Shown: positions 42,672 to 54,099 of the stretch, one piece after another | Position numbering within the stretch: the stretch's first letter is position 1 | Layout of the letters: every line of letters begins with the position of its first letter | Assembly: GCA_030867875.1 (NCBI GenBank) | Contig: JAOWCC010000577.1 | Span: forward strand, 80,953,740-81,017,739 | Origin: Actinernus sp. WN-2022 | Lineage: Eukaryota > Cnidaria > Anthozoa > Actiniaria > Actinernidae | Length of the DNA: 64,000 nt | Reading direction: 5' to 3' | Notes under the pieces: generated by a model | The model's input: only the letters and a program-made list of their open reading frames with translations | Told to the model about the DNA's origin: nothing | Database searches by the model: none | Translations under genes and position numbers: made by a program

Positions 42672-42892
42672 CTCAACATAACAATCCTGGACATTGCTTT
42701 AGCGATGTCAACGCCTCCGTGTATAGCCCCCGCCAGGGGCTCTCTCATGTCAAACACGACTTGTACTTTCTTATGTTCCTCAGTTATCTGTACCCATGTG
42801 GGAGGAGTCGTAGAGGGTTTTAAGTCAGAAAGTTGTGACTGGCATCCAGGTTCGCCAGCTTTTAGAGTAACATCAGAAATTGACATAGGACC
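42672..42892 (-). CDS. Exon 8: post-MACPF segment
   Basis: Acceptor CAATGTTGTATTCCCAAAG, then GPMSISDVTLKAGEPGCQSQ, TWVQITEEHKKVQVVF and AIHGGVDIAKAMSRIVML. Donor TTGAG|GTAACA at 42672 leaves two bases. If not spliced there, the frame ends MLR-stop (TAA at 42668-42670), so this may also be the last exon of a separate MACPF gene. No domain recognised. Confidence 0.55.
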
Positions 42893-43271
42893 CTTTGGGA
42901 ATACAACATTGAAATATGAATCTGATAAGTGTCACAAAATGACTTAAAAGGAAAATATCCACAATTAGCAGAACCTAGCCGCCGTCTATTGGCAAACTCG
43001 CCATCTGATTGGCTAGTCAGGCGCCGTCTATCGACCGATAGTCTATCGTGCACGCTGCAGGCAACAATTTTGTGAGTGTTTTCACAGTTTTCTCGATCGC
43101 TAAGGTGATACAACGGTGACTTGGTTTTGCTAAAACAATATTAAACTTCTCGCTCTTGGTTTCTATCGACTTTATAGTTGAGCCGGTCGGGGCTGCACCA
43201 CTCGCCAGCTATCTGTCGTTATAGTTCACCACAAAATGTTTGCGCGGGCTCATTGGCCAAAACCTATACAT

Positions 43272-43434
43272 CAGCAGGGGCGTAGCTTCCTGTACGCATA
43301 TACGCACGTGCGTACACTTTGAGACGAAAAATCCCTGTTTGGCCTTGTATATTTTCTACGCCGAGAGGAGGCCCTTAAAACCGGTAGCTACTGCACTTGT
43401 GCTTACAACTTGAAAATGCCTAGCTACGCCCCTG
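43272..43434. mobile_element. hAT-type MITE
   Basis: Ends CAGGGGCGTAGCT and AGCTACGCCCCTG, with ATCAG on both sides. CAGGGG termini are usual for hAT elements. The centre has CGCATATACGCACGTGCG, a small palindrome. Confidence 0.7.
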
Positions 43435-43858
43435 ATCAGACACTGTGTCCGAAGTCATGTATCATATGGGCAAGTTTGGTCACCATAACAGCTATTTTTT
43501 AAACTAGAACAACGTTTCACAACAAGAATTGGATTATATGGCTCGCCACCGACTCGAGCTTTTGTAGTCTACAAATCCGATGTAGCGCGCAAACAAATCC
43601 CTTGTCGTTATTTTCGTAATATTGTGAAGTAAAACTGTTGTCATATATCCTATACAATGCTTAATGATCACTCAAGGAGATTACAGTTCCATGTATAGAA
43701 AATGAATTATCTGCAAGAAGATCGAATTTAGAATTCTTGCAGGTGGAAACTCTTTCTTATTTTCTTATTTCTTATATTTCTTATATTCTTATTTTACTAC
43801 CTTATTTTACTAACATCTGAGTATAAAACTAGCATTATTCTACCTAGCAAATACAAAC

Positions 43859-44152
43859 CTCCTCCAAATAAATTTCGATAGCCCTTTTCAGACTCGTTCG
43901 TCGCTGTTTGATCTCCAGCTCAACTTCACCTCTGCTCGTATAGTCACAATAGATCTTTGTCTCATCACCATGTTCTGTGTAGTAGCGCTTTCCGACCTCC
44001 TCGTCTAGTGTGAGATCTGAGTGCCCCTCGCATCCCCATGTTAGCGTCTCATCAGGGAACAGGTCGTGTGCGCGGAAGTCAAGAAGGTCGGTAATTGAAC
44101 TCATATGGAACTTGAAGGCTTTTGGGTACGAAGGTATGCTTTGAAGCCAAGC
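43859..44152 (-). CDS. Exon 7: C-terminal part of MACPF domain
   Basis: Acceptor TATCACTGATTCCAAAG, donor GAGGAG|GTTTGT; 294 nt, phase 0 at both ends. The frame reads AWLQSIPSYPKAFKFHMSSI, TDLLDFRAHDLFPDETLTW, then CEGHSDL and IYCDYTSRGEVELEI, and ends in a charged helix (RRTSLKRAIEIYLEE). The block W..S....P..F...S.T.LL is the usual end of MACPF domains. Two Cys could bridge. It is followed in the transcript by exon 8. Confidence 0.7.
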
Positions 44153-44199
44153 CTTTGGAATCAGTGATATAACGTAAAATATTAATGCCTTATGAAGGG

Positions 44200-44392
44200 A
44201 ACGATACACGGTTCAATATCGTTCAACGTTTATTGATCAACAAATGTTGAGGCTTGTATCATAGGTATTAGATATAGTCCAACTATTTACTTCAATAACA
44301 TCAAATGGCCTAGCATACACGGTTTAACATTTGTTCTGCAACTTTTGGCGATCAAGAAATGTTGAATGATGTTGAACGTACCGTGTATCATC
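44200..44392. mobile_element. MITE beside exon 7
   Basis: CGATACACGGTTCAATATCG and CAACAAATGTTGA at one end are inverse to TTGAACGTACCGTGTATC and related words at the other. Confidence 0.55.
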
Positions 44393-44689
44393 GGCTTTAG
44401 GATTGGACAAATCGTGCAATGATCAATAAATAATACTAAATAATTTATGAACTTCCATAGCACAATAATCCTAAACGTTCTCTGGCGTTTTACAATTTAC
44501 AATCTTAAAATAATATAAAAATCAACTTTATGATATATAAATTATGATATAAAAACATTCCTACTAATTATTATAAAAATATGAATAATGATGTAAAATG
44601 CTATTAATTCAAACTAAAAACGATTAAAAATAATAGTAGACAATATTAATTAAAAGCTCGATTAACTAAACATATATTTAAAGTAGATT

Positions 44690-45600
44690 TAAAACTGACT
44701 AACGACGAACTTGATCTGTTATTAAGTGGCAGTTCATTTCACAGTATTGGCACAAGAACAGAAACAGCTCTATCTCCATAATTCTTATGACTGGAAGCCG
44801 TGAGGGTGACGACGACCTAAGCTGACGAACAGGAATATAAATATCTAACATATCTCGGATATAAAGAGGAGCCTGGTTATTAAGTGCTTTATACGTAAGA
44901 AGTAGGATCTTAAAAACAATTATTTATTCTACATGCAGCCAGTGAAGATGCTTAAGCACTGGGGTAAATGGTCATATTTATGCTTGCTGACAACAAGATG
45001 CAGTGCTGCACAGTTTTGCACAATTTACAATCTATGAATAAGATAGTTGGACAGCCCATAGAGTAGTAAATTGCAAATATCTAATTTACATGTGATAAAG
45101 GCATGTACTAGTGTCTTGATGTTATCCTCAGATAAGTACTTTCTAATTCTTGCAGTGATTCTGATGTAAAAAATGAGGATTTGCGGATAGCAGCAACCTG
45201 TCGTTCATGCAATCAAGTGTCAAGCTAGCGGTTTTCAAATTAGTGTCTTAAAACCAAACTCTCAACCAATCATAGGAGCAATTAATCAAAAAAAAAAATC
45301 ACGAACTGAAGTAATTTACTATTCAGCCAATCACGAGGCAAAGTAAACGCAATTATGGTAAATAGCGAATCAAATTCGAAACAATCACCCAACTGACATT
45401 TCGACACTGAATTGAAAACCGCTGTATCAAAAACAAAACGCAGATTTCTGGCAGGCGCGTTCACCTCCAACTGATATGACGTCTAGTTGTGGGCGAAGGC
45501 GGTGATGTGCCCCGATAACTAACACTTCAGTTTTATCGTTATTAGCTTTGTATGACACAAGCCTCATTGTTGACTATTGAGGACTCCTTCTCTACATCTG
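44690..45600 (-). pseudogene. Decayed CR1/L2-like LINE fragment
   Basis: Minus-strand pieces read LLLTYKALNNQAPLYIRDML, VRQLRSSSPSRLPV, DYCNLLLYGL and NNDKTEVLVIGAHHRLRPQL in broken frames. They resemble the intact element at 30726-32040. A MITE interrupts it (45227-45424). Confidence 0.65.
45227..45424. mobile_element. MITE nested in the LINE fragment
   Basis: GCGGTTTTCAAATTAGTGTC and GACACTGAATTGAAAACCGC are imperfect inverted ends about 195 bp apart. Confidence 0.65.
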
Positions 45601-45989
45601 AAATTGACTTAAAGTGCATATGAGCCCTGCAGTAATCACTGCTTTAAAGTGTTTATGAAACCAAATTTTGCATCTTTATTTTATTGCAGAATAATAAAGT
45701 TCAATCTTTTCTGATTATCAAGAGTATATATATTTTTCAGTTCCGCCTTCGGAAAGGTCTCTTTTTCGCCATTCAAATGGACTACTTTATACTAAAAACT
45801 GTCCGGGGCCTGGAACCGAATCCGCCATTACAATGACGTCACTGTGAGGAGTCGCAACTCGCAAGCGACAATCCCTTCATATGATCATGTAGGACGACAC
45901 GCATTTCTACAAAAAAAATACAATAGAATAAAGCACAATACAATTCAATGCAAAAAATGAAATACAATAGAACCCAACACAATACTTAA

Positions 45990-46153
45990 CAAATAAAAGA
46001 TGGTTCTACTTCTTCTATAAAAATTTTTTTGCACGCTTGAGGTCTTGAAAAACTGCGGATGCATGAGCAGAACGCGAGTGCATTTAGCAGCATTTCAAGA
46101 CCTCGAAAGTACATTATTTTGTTATAGAACAAGGAGAACCATCTTTTATTTGT
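45990..46153. mobile_element. Small foldback nested in the TTAA element
   Basis: CAAATAAAAGATGGTTCTAC is inverse to GAACCATCTTTTATTTG, with an inner AGGTCTTGAAA / TTTCAAGACCT pair. Confidence 0.7.
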
Positions 46154-46869
46154 TTTATAATACAATCTTCAATCTAGAGGAAGGAAAGTAAGCTATCTAA
46201 TTTTAAGAACCCACAAAAATCTAACTAAGCAAACTGACTTACAGAGAAAACGCCATTTTACTGTACTCGACTTGTTTACAACATTTCTCGTCGTTGATTG
46301 GTTCAATTCTGACAGCTTGACATTGACGATATGAAAGCTCGTTTCTTATTGGATGAAATAACCTGCTATAAAAAGAACATGTCGATTGATAAAAGTGGAA
46401 GACAGAAATTGCAAGACTGCCGGCCGCAATCGGGCTGTAAAATTGTCAATTGATCAAAACTGTTGCAGGAAACACAAAGTGCTTTCTTTTTACAATGTAT
46501 GGTCAGCACAGGAGAAGTTAATCTGCACATTGTGTTAGAGTTGAAAATGCCTGATGGAAAAACATTCAGAGACAAAGAGTTGGTAGCGACATCCGAGACT
46601 GAGTTTCGTGAGTTGAGCTAGGTTCCCGACTATTTTCTACAACAACTGCATCGTTGACACTGGCTATTTATTCTGTGGTCTGAAGAAGGGTATTTTCATT
46701 ATCCCAAGTAACAGTGTTTAACTGCTGCTCTGATGGCAATGAGTTGCGTAGCTTTTGTCGAGCCTCAGTTCGACTATACGGCTTTCGAAATTCTCTCTGA
46801 ATTTCTAACGAGACCTGAAACAACCATGGGGGCTGATCAAAGCCAGGTCCCGGCTGATCCACAGATCGA

Positions 46870-47353
46870 ATTAGAATTTAGCGTGTTGGTTTTTGCGGAG
46901 GGAGGAAAACCGGCTAACCCGGAGAAAAGCTCTCGGACCAAGGGCGAGATACCAACAAACTCAACTCACATATGCCATGTGGCGCCGCGTCTGGGTTCTT
47001 TGCAAGTTTTGTTGTCCGTTTTTCATTCACGAACATTCAGGATCCTCTACAGGAAAGCAGAGAAACCCTATTGTATTCTTTGCCATTCACTGTTCTGGCT
47101 TCAGCATAAAAGTACAGGAGTATTAAAGTTATCGTCGAGTTCTTGGTTAGTCATTTCTTGTACTTTTTGTAGTTGTGTTGTATCACACTGGGCTGTGAAT
47201 GGGTATAACAATGTGGACATTTGCTATTGCTTTTCTCAACTTCAATGTCCACGGGAAGAAAACCAAGGCCGCCAGCCACACAATATCTTCCACCTCCTCG
47301 CTTATTTTTAACTTTCTCTGAAGCTTTCTCTCTGAGTCTGCCATGTTGGTATT
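46870..47353 (-). pseudogene. Possible THAP-like coding remnant
   Basis: A minus-strand ATG at about 47352 begins MADSERKLQRKLK, and a neighbouring frame reads KRGGGRYCVAGG, then SNSKCPHC. C-V-A-G-G near the N-terminus and a following C-x2-C recall THAP DNA-binding domains, but frames are broken and the later Trp and Cys/His positions are not clear. Alternative: chance similarity. Confidence 0.25.
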
Positions 47354-47599
47354 ATGTAAACAACGTACGAGTCCTCACAGTGACGTCACGCAGCTCATTT
47401 AATTTGGCCGCGCGGCAAATGGGACAGTTTTTAGCATAAAGTAGTCCATTTCAATGGCGAAAAAGAGACCTTTCCGAAGGCGGAACTGAAAAATAAATAT
47501 ACTCTTGATAATCAGAAAAGAATGAACTTTATTATTCTGCAATAAAATAGAGATGCAAAATTTGGTTTCATAAACACTTTAAAGGTCAAAATGGGAAAC

Positions 47600-49320
47600 A
47601 CAATTACCGACATAAAAACAAAATTATTATCATCTGCCATTTTCGTTTATTAAGTGATCAAATTTCAATGACATCATGTAAGGCAAAAGCCGTACTTGGA
47701 GATGTCGACGAAACTCCAAGGCGAATTTAGTACCCGTGTTTTTCCGAGAAAACGTCAATTCACGAGATTACCAAGAATTCCGGAAAATTCCCAAGTTTGG
47801 TTTTTGATTTTTTTAGCCAGGACCTAGGAATTCGCGGGAATGCCCTATAACGAATGTGAACTGAAGTAAAATAATCGGTAGTCTACGTAACAAAAATAAC
47901 TGACTGAATATTCCAGAGAATTTTCTGGAATTCCCGGGAATGGTATGAGCAATGAATACTTATGAATACTTAAGTTTGCTTATTCGTCAACTTCAACCTA
48001 TCGGATCATCAGAGTACGTTTGGTGCGTGTATTGTGAACTACCACGACGTATCAGTTATTCGCCAACGGTTTCGGAGTTTGACTAATGTTAGGGCTTTTC
48101 AAGTTGTGTGGTTGTGTCTTGCTGCTACACTACTACCTTCGTACAATGGACTCTTCAGGATTTTTACTCGCACATTTAAGGTAAATATTCTAACTTCTGT
48201 TCCATAATCGATGAATAGTACAACCGTTTGTAATTTAATGAGTTTGTTAAATCCATGCGTGTAAGCGTTCGCATTGTTCATTCAGTTCATTTCACACAAG
48301 TACGCTCAGCCAACGTGTTGATTTTCAAATGCATAATATGTAGAACGTGTAGCTTAAATATTACTTTAAAACAGCATTAAGAGCGGGGATACTAGTAAGT
48401 AAACTTGGTTTAGTTGTAACAAATAGTTGGAATCAATCCTAGCTATATATTTTGTGTCGAACTCGACTTTATCGTAGAAAATTCTCCTAAAACAGAAATT
48501 AAAATTAAAGCATTCCTTGCTGGAGAAATCTCTTCTATCAGTACCTAGATACCTTAGCTTAAATCGAGATCTGGTGGGCTTATGACGACTATTGGTGGAC
48601 TTATTCTGCATTGAATACATACGCCTGTTATTATCTTGCTCTTGAGCAGACTTACTGGTTATATTACCAGCTCAAAGGAAAATACCAATTGTATTTTAAC
48701 CAATGATTGAATAGACCACATTACATCGAACGTAAGCTCGAATAGTAATTATTATTTTAGAAAGCATACACGTAAACAAAACCTATATGAATGTAAATGA
48801 CTGCAAGGTCCAGGTACAGTCGTGATGGCAATATTATAAGATATATGCTAGATTAGTAATATTACCTCAAGTACATGATTTGTATGGTCTGATAGGTTCA
48901 TATTACATGTATATCCAAATAGCGGTAGAAATCAATAAGGATTTTGTGCTTGCGTGAGGCTGCTTAAATCATCGTTCTCATATACCGCATGGCACGTCGC
49001 CAGTATTTACCGCAGGTATTTCGGGATTTTCAACTGTTTTTTTCTTTTTATTTAATCAGGAATTTTAAAAATGTGCATTCGCGAATTCTCGAGACTTCCT
49101 GGGATATCTATTGCGCCAATTCACATTGTAAAATGATAAGAACTGTCTCGGCTATTTCCGAGAATTCACATGAATTTTGACTCTATCGGCTGGCAGTGTT
49201 GCAGCATCCTATACAAAACAGTTATTTTACTTCCAATGGTTTTCTTACGTTTACATTATGTTTCTCTTATTAAAAGTACATCTACAAATCTTAACATGAC
49301 GTTTTAAATAATATTCAACT
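47600..49320. other. Intron, no gene seen
   Basis: AT-rich sequence between exons 7 and 6 in transcript order. No long recognisable frame. Confidence 0.4.
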
Positions 49321-49329
49321 CCTCGTTAC

Positions 49330-49646
49330 CTTAAACTCGTTCTTAAATGTAGGGGCGTACTCATCAGAAAGAATTGAAGCAATTTCGTGACTTCCTCCCT
49401 GTACAACGATTGACGATGAGCTGAATTTCTGTTCCTCTTTCGCTTCCAACCCCTCCTTTGAACTCGACTTCGCTCCAGCACTCCAAAACAGACTTCTGTA
49501 CTCAGCCTCCATTATCTCTTCTACTTCCTCTTTCGTTGTCTTTTTTGTCCCTCTCATAGTCTTGCGCAATTCTAGTTGACCGCCGAACCTGCCTGACTTT
49601 ATATAGTGTGTTCCCCATCGTAGAATGAAATTCTCTATTGATAAAA
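49330..49646 (-). CDS. Exon 6: MACPF core with signature
   Basis: Acceptor GTAACTTATTAGAG, donor TTTAAG|GTAACG; 317 nt beginning with two bases (completing exon 5) and ending in phase 0. It contains WGTHYIKSGRFGGQLEL, a full match to the MACPF signature ([YW]-G-T-H-[FY]-x6-G-G), followed by Lys/Glu-rich helices typical of the transmembrane-hairpin region (KTTKEEVEEIMEAEYRSLFW) and SIVVQGGSHEIASILSDEY. In perforins two such helical clusters refold to membrane hairpins. The match and phase make this the anchor of the gene. Confidence 0.8.
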
Positions 49647-49796
49647 CTCTAATAAGTTACCTTATTTAAGCAATATAACATGCTTTCCATGCCTTTGTTC
49701 TTTAATATAAACATGCGGGGTATGTTGGGAGAACAAAGAAGAACTTGAAAATCACGAGCCAACGAACATGAAAAACAAGAATATATCTTATTAGTA

Positions 49797-50030
49797 TATA
49801 CCACACCAGTGAATATCACTTTTCGCGCGCTCTGATTGGCTACTCAAGCAGTGAATATGATTTGATATTCACCTCCGAGCGATGCAGCGACAACTCTCGC
49901 GAGTTTTTGTCCATTTGACAGAAAATAAAATAACTATTTGGTGCTGGCTCTTCTCCTGCAGTGTGGTATATACTAAAAAGCGGCGAGGTAAATATTCACC
50001 ACTAGGTGAATAATTGTTAAATAGTCGTCA
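49797..50030. mobile_element. MITE nested in the dispersed repeat
   Basis: Begins TATATACCACACC and ends GGTGAATAATTGTTAAATAG. The internal GCGCGCTCTGATTGGCTA resembles other MITEs here. Copies 1 and 3 of the host repeat lack it. Confidence 0.6.
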
Positions 50031-50570
50031 GAATTTCACTAACAGTGAGTTTACACAGCGCGGAAAATCCCCCAAGGCCAAGGCAGAACTGAGAGGAAGA
50101 AGGCATGCTCTGTGTCGGTGTTTGTCTCCGTTTTGAAAATCTCCTTACAACATTCCCTGAAAAGAATAGCTCAGAAGTCAAGACAGTTTGCCATAAATTT
50201 AAGGCATATTAGGCACTCTAGGAATCAAGGACTTGAACTGGGTGTTTTTTGTTGCCGAATGTGCACGAGGGAAACATGATTCCCGTCCTCCGTTGGAGCA
50301 GCTTCTAGTTGAATGAACTCATATTTTTCCCAAACTAAATGGAAACATCTATCTGTTGGGACCTTCCTTCCAGTGAGATGAGGCTGACAGTGCAAGGTAC
50401 TGAGGGAAATGCTCGCTTTTGACATTTTGTCGTGAAACTTCACAACTGTCACCAGTGAGTTTGAAAAGTTTGGATTTTTTTCATGTAGTTGTTTACAAAT
50501 GGTACGGCGAAAGCTAAAACACTTATCTGAATTATCTAAGACCAAGCAAGGTGAATGATAACAATATACA

Positions 50571-51138
50571 CTAATGATTGCCTCCGAGGGAAACGTTGAG
50601 TTTTGTTTCCCAAGAATCTCGATGTTTCCCGAGACGCCTGTTTCCCGAGGGACCCATCATTAAGTGTTTTGTTAAATAGTCGTAAGTTTTACTACCTGAT
50701 ACAAGCGTGGTTTGTCGTCTTCTCTTCGAGAAGCTGCTTTTCGAGACAAAGTGCTACCAGCGTTGCTACGGAATTTTTGGTAGCGTTTTGTTTCTTTCTT
50801 GCTTCGTTTTTGGCTATCAATTTCTCTCTCACGCCAGATAAAAATGCAAATTGTTTCTTTGGAGCTGACTCCATTTTAAACGCTTTCTTTCGACGAAAAA
50901 GGTCAGCTTTTGATGAAGATCTAGACGTTTTGGAAAACAAAATATGTTCCGCCTTTTGCTAGCCAGTGGCGCATGCGACACAAGCGGGCAACACTTGATG
51001 TATTGTTACCCTCTGACCTCGTAGTTTTGAAAATAATTGCCCGCGTGGGTAATAGTTTGTTTTGTTACTTGTCAAGTGACCATAAATCAACCAATGAAGG
51101 CGCACGCTAATCTAGAAAACTTATGGCTATATTACAAT
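50571..51138 (-). mobile_element. Non-autonomous dispersed repeat, family B copy 2
   Basis: Comparing copies of the host repeat (GATAACAATTGGCCTT in copy 3) gives the insert edges, flanked by ACAAT on both sides. It holds an open minus frame (50692-50940) reading SKTSRSSSKADLFRRKKAFK and ENEARKKQNATKNS-like basic sequence. The frame may be a degenerate part of a parent protein; no family recognised. Confidence 0.55.
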
Positions 51139-51970
51139 TGGCCTTATTATTTCGTGACTTCGTCGCTAACAAAATTGTCGGACACGAACTTAAGCTTACA
51201 TTTAGTTTGAGAAAGAGTGTTGCTTTTCCCTCTCTCTTGCTCGATTCCTCACTCTATTTGTCTGTCAGGAGAATTGTTTGAAACTAGACTTGTTATTAAA
51301 TCCGTTTATGTATTTTACGTACAAAATATTCTAAAAGTGGTTTGTTTCCTTTAATCCGCGAATAAAAATATCTCGACCAGGATGGTTAGCAAATTCGAAA
51401 AGCTTTATGTTGGAATGTTGAAGTCGGTCGTGAAAACTGTATTTTTGTCAAATTAACTATTTTGTCAGTTTTGATGATTAAAATTACATTGAATGTCAAC
51501 GGTGAATACATTCTTCCTTGTCGTTTGACATTTTGATTTCATTCACAATCGCATGCCAATGCCACAGCGGGATGGCACCGAATGTTTATGTCTATAGACT
51601 CACGGTTTTCAACCAATCACCGCGCGAGTTTCCTCTGGGTTATTTTATAATTACTTTTAAACTCCCACGTTATTAGCCTTAATACAAAGCAGAATGTGTA
51701 CATGTACACGTGTGCAGTTACAGTTTGTGTGCCGCTCGTTCTTCGAAATTATGGACTATTATACAAATAGAGTGTGTCCGTCGAAGAACTATTATAACAA
51801 TAGAGTCTGTCAAGGGACTATCGACTGATAGTTGCGAATTATTTTCTTTAAAAGCTTGGTTATGCATGAGGTCAACCTGGAGTCAAATATTGATCATTGG
51901 TAGTTACACATTAGGAAAGATAAGCATTAATCTTTACACTCACTCCATGACTAGCAACGATAAAACTTAC

Positions 51971-52083
51971 GATAGGCTAGTGGTGCCTTTGGTGTGAAGT
52001 AAGACGGTGGCAAATGCATAAACTCCCTCAAGAAAGCCCTGCTAAGATCTGATGGCTTCACTTCATCCTTGAAAATTTCGTAT
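51971..52083 (-). CDS. Exon 5: MACPF domain
   Basis: Acceptor TAACTTTTTTGTGTCATAG, donor CTATC|GTAAGT; 113 nt starting with one base and ending with one base. The frame reads YEIFKDEVKPSDLSRAFLRE, then LPPSYFTPKAPLAY. The F...L..LP..Y stretch directly before the WGTHY signature is usual in MACPF proteins. Confidence 0.75.
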
Positions 52084-52371
52084 CTATGACACAAAAAAGT
52101 TATACAGCTATTTATCCAAAAAGCTTTAGTGTTGATCAGCACTACTCGTAACTTTTGCTATACATTTTATCAGTGTTATTAATTATTGTTGTTATTATTG
52201 TTACATTAAACATTTGGAATAGAGTACGTACCTTTGTTCTTATTAATCCAGGAACAAATTAAATTAACAAAACATCCTTCAGTTAGTTTTTATAACTAAT
52301 CAAGGATATGGTATTATTACTGAAGATGACCGGCATTGCAAAGAGACAAAATAATACACGAATACATTTAC

Positions 52372-52602
52372 CTATCTACATCGATGTCAAACACAGAGAG
52401 GAACGTCTGGGATGATGAGCTCTCGGAGCTGCCCCAAGCTTTCTTCACTCCACCATAGAAACCAAAGAACGATCCTGACGTTCCCGCCTCCCCTTGCAAA
52501 TATGTTTGATATTCAGAACGAGATGAAAAGGTGAACATCGATGCTGATGTATCGTAAATGCCGTGTACGTTCATAGTGTCTGGGACTTGAAAGTCATCAT
52601 AC
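52372..52602 (-). CDS. Exon 4: N-terminal MACPF region
   Basis: Acceptor TTTAATTTCCTTAAAG, donor GATAG|GTAAAT; 231 nt, one base in and two bases out. The frame reads YDDFQVPDTMNVHGIYDTSA, SMFTFSSRSEYQTYLQGEAG and FFGFYGGVKKAW. V.G.YDT....F.....SY...L......G...G.F are early MACPF features also seen in apextrin-like proteins. Confidence 0.75.
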
Positions 52603-52863
52603 CTTTAAGGAAATTAAAGGAACATGTTCATGTATGGGGATATGTATGTGAGTCAAAAGAGGATGGTGGTAGATAACATGTTTGAAATAGGGTGCTGTTG
52701 TGTGTGTGTATTTGATGTATGTGTGGATATGAAGGTGCAAGGAATGTAATTAATAGTAGAAAGAGTTTAGCACCTTTTATAGCATTCTACCAAAGGCCAC
52801 AATTTTGTGCACATCGCCAGAAATAAGTGACATTTAGCAATTGTCAGCGACGTTACAAGCGGG

Positions 52864-52938
52864 CCGGCTCTATGGTCAAGTGGTTAGAGCGTGGGCCTTG
52901 AAATCCCGCGACCGGAGTTCGACTCCTACGCTGGACAT
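52864..52938 (+). mobile_element. tRNA-like sequence, SINE head or tRNA pseudogene
   Basis: A box TGGTCAAGTGGTTAGAGCG and B box GGAGTTCGACTCC are about 40 bp apart, followed by an A run. Acceptor stem pairing is poor, so it is unlikely to be an active tRNA. Confidence 0.5.
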
Positions 52939-53099
52939 GAAAAAAAAATGTTACTTCTTTTTCTCCTTTCTCAGTTTTATTTAAACTTGTCCTCTATTTT
53001 GAAGCTATTAGAGCCGCCTTCCAAACTGAAATATTGTTGTTTACTGTCTCTCAAGCCTCAAAACGGGCACGAATGGGAGATATCGCTGACCACAATTAG

Positions 53100-54090
53100 T
53101 ATCGCAGACTCTTCTCTATAGGTCCGGCTAGGGCCTATTTTCAAAAAGGGACAATTAATTTGAATAACTGCTGGTCAGTTACAAATACACTGCAGTTTCA
53201 TAAGGAGAGAACAAGTTGTCCATTGGTATGTGTTCGTGGTGTTTTAGACGCTCGTGGCCAGAGATATGATGGTCTCAAGACAGCCAAATTTACAGGATTT
53301 AGCATACAAAGATGGCGGATTCTGCCGGTTTATCCAACATCGAAATATTCAACTGCAAAAACGAAACCTCAAAGGAATCCACAGCTGCTCTAATGACGTT
53401 TAGTGACGAAGATTAACCCTTCGTTCAGAAGGCCTGATATAGACATTTTGCAAAATACAGTATATTCCACCTCAGAATCCAAGTTATAAGGAACAATTGC
53501 AGAATACCCCACCACTTGGTTCATTAATAATGCATTTTCTCAAATTGTCATACAAACCCTCTAAAAACCTAACCCTGAAATTCAAATAAATCTTACCCAT
53601 TTTCAACTCCAAATCATTCATGGAACGAGTCTAAATACACCTGAGCTAAATGGATAATTTTGCACAATTTGAAAGGGCTTTTCAAGTGATCTTTTGAAGT
53701 GGTGGGGTATTCTGCAATCTAGCCTTTTTTCCCCATAGTTTTCTTGTAATTTATATGAACTGTGCTTGCTGACCTCTGAGCCGAAATTGATATTGCACAA
53801 TCGGCCGTGTCGCGTTTTTCTGGCGATGAATGAGTTCAAGAATTTAATCGCTGATTATAGTAGACTGACAATTACAGGATGGATAGTGTTTGATCATTCA
53901 AATCTCAATTCTAACATTGATAAGTAATTGAACAATGGCAAGGCCATATTTTACTCACATATCCTTTTCTAAAACGATGTTTTATCCATCTTGCTTTTTG
54001 ACTTATTTTGTTTATACGACATGCCGCTTTCGCACATTTAACAAATATATATCATTTTGTCAGGGATCTGCCACTTCTCGCTAATAATTT
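53100..54090. other. Intron, no gene seen
   Basis: AT-rich, short frames only. Confidence 0.4.
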
Positions 54091-54099
54091 TGATTATAA

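Larger units (their letters stand above)
45648..47578. mobile_element. 1.9-kb TTAA-flanked transposon with 200-bp TIRs
   Basis: Ends AGTGTTTATGAAACC and GGTTTCATAAACACT, flanked on each side by TTAA (45644-45647, 47579-47582), as in piggyBac-type insertions. TIRs extend about 200 bp, to the GTGACGTCAC words at 45835-45850 and 47380-47395. No transposase was found; a THAP-like remnant lies inside. Confidence 0.7.
49669..51655 (+). mobile_element. Composite dispersed repeat, copy 2, with two nested inserts
   Basis: Starts ATTTAAGCAATATAACATG and ends near TCTGGGTTATTTTATAAT. Body words match copies at 28009 and 57519. Inserts: a MITE at about 49797-50030 and family B copy 2 at 50571-51138. Confidence 0.7.

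Noticed and set aside
46733..47311. 192-codon plus-strand frame inside the TTAA element
   Set aside because: No motif; the opposite strand has the better, though weak, THAP-like hint, and the frame is probably chance in repeat DNA.
52864..52938. Functional tRNA gene
   Set aside because: A and B boxes are good but the acceptor stem does not pair, and an A run follows as in SINEs.
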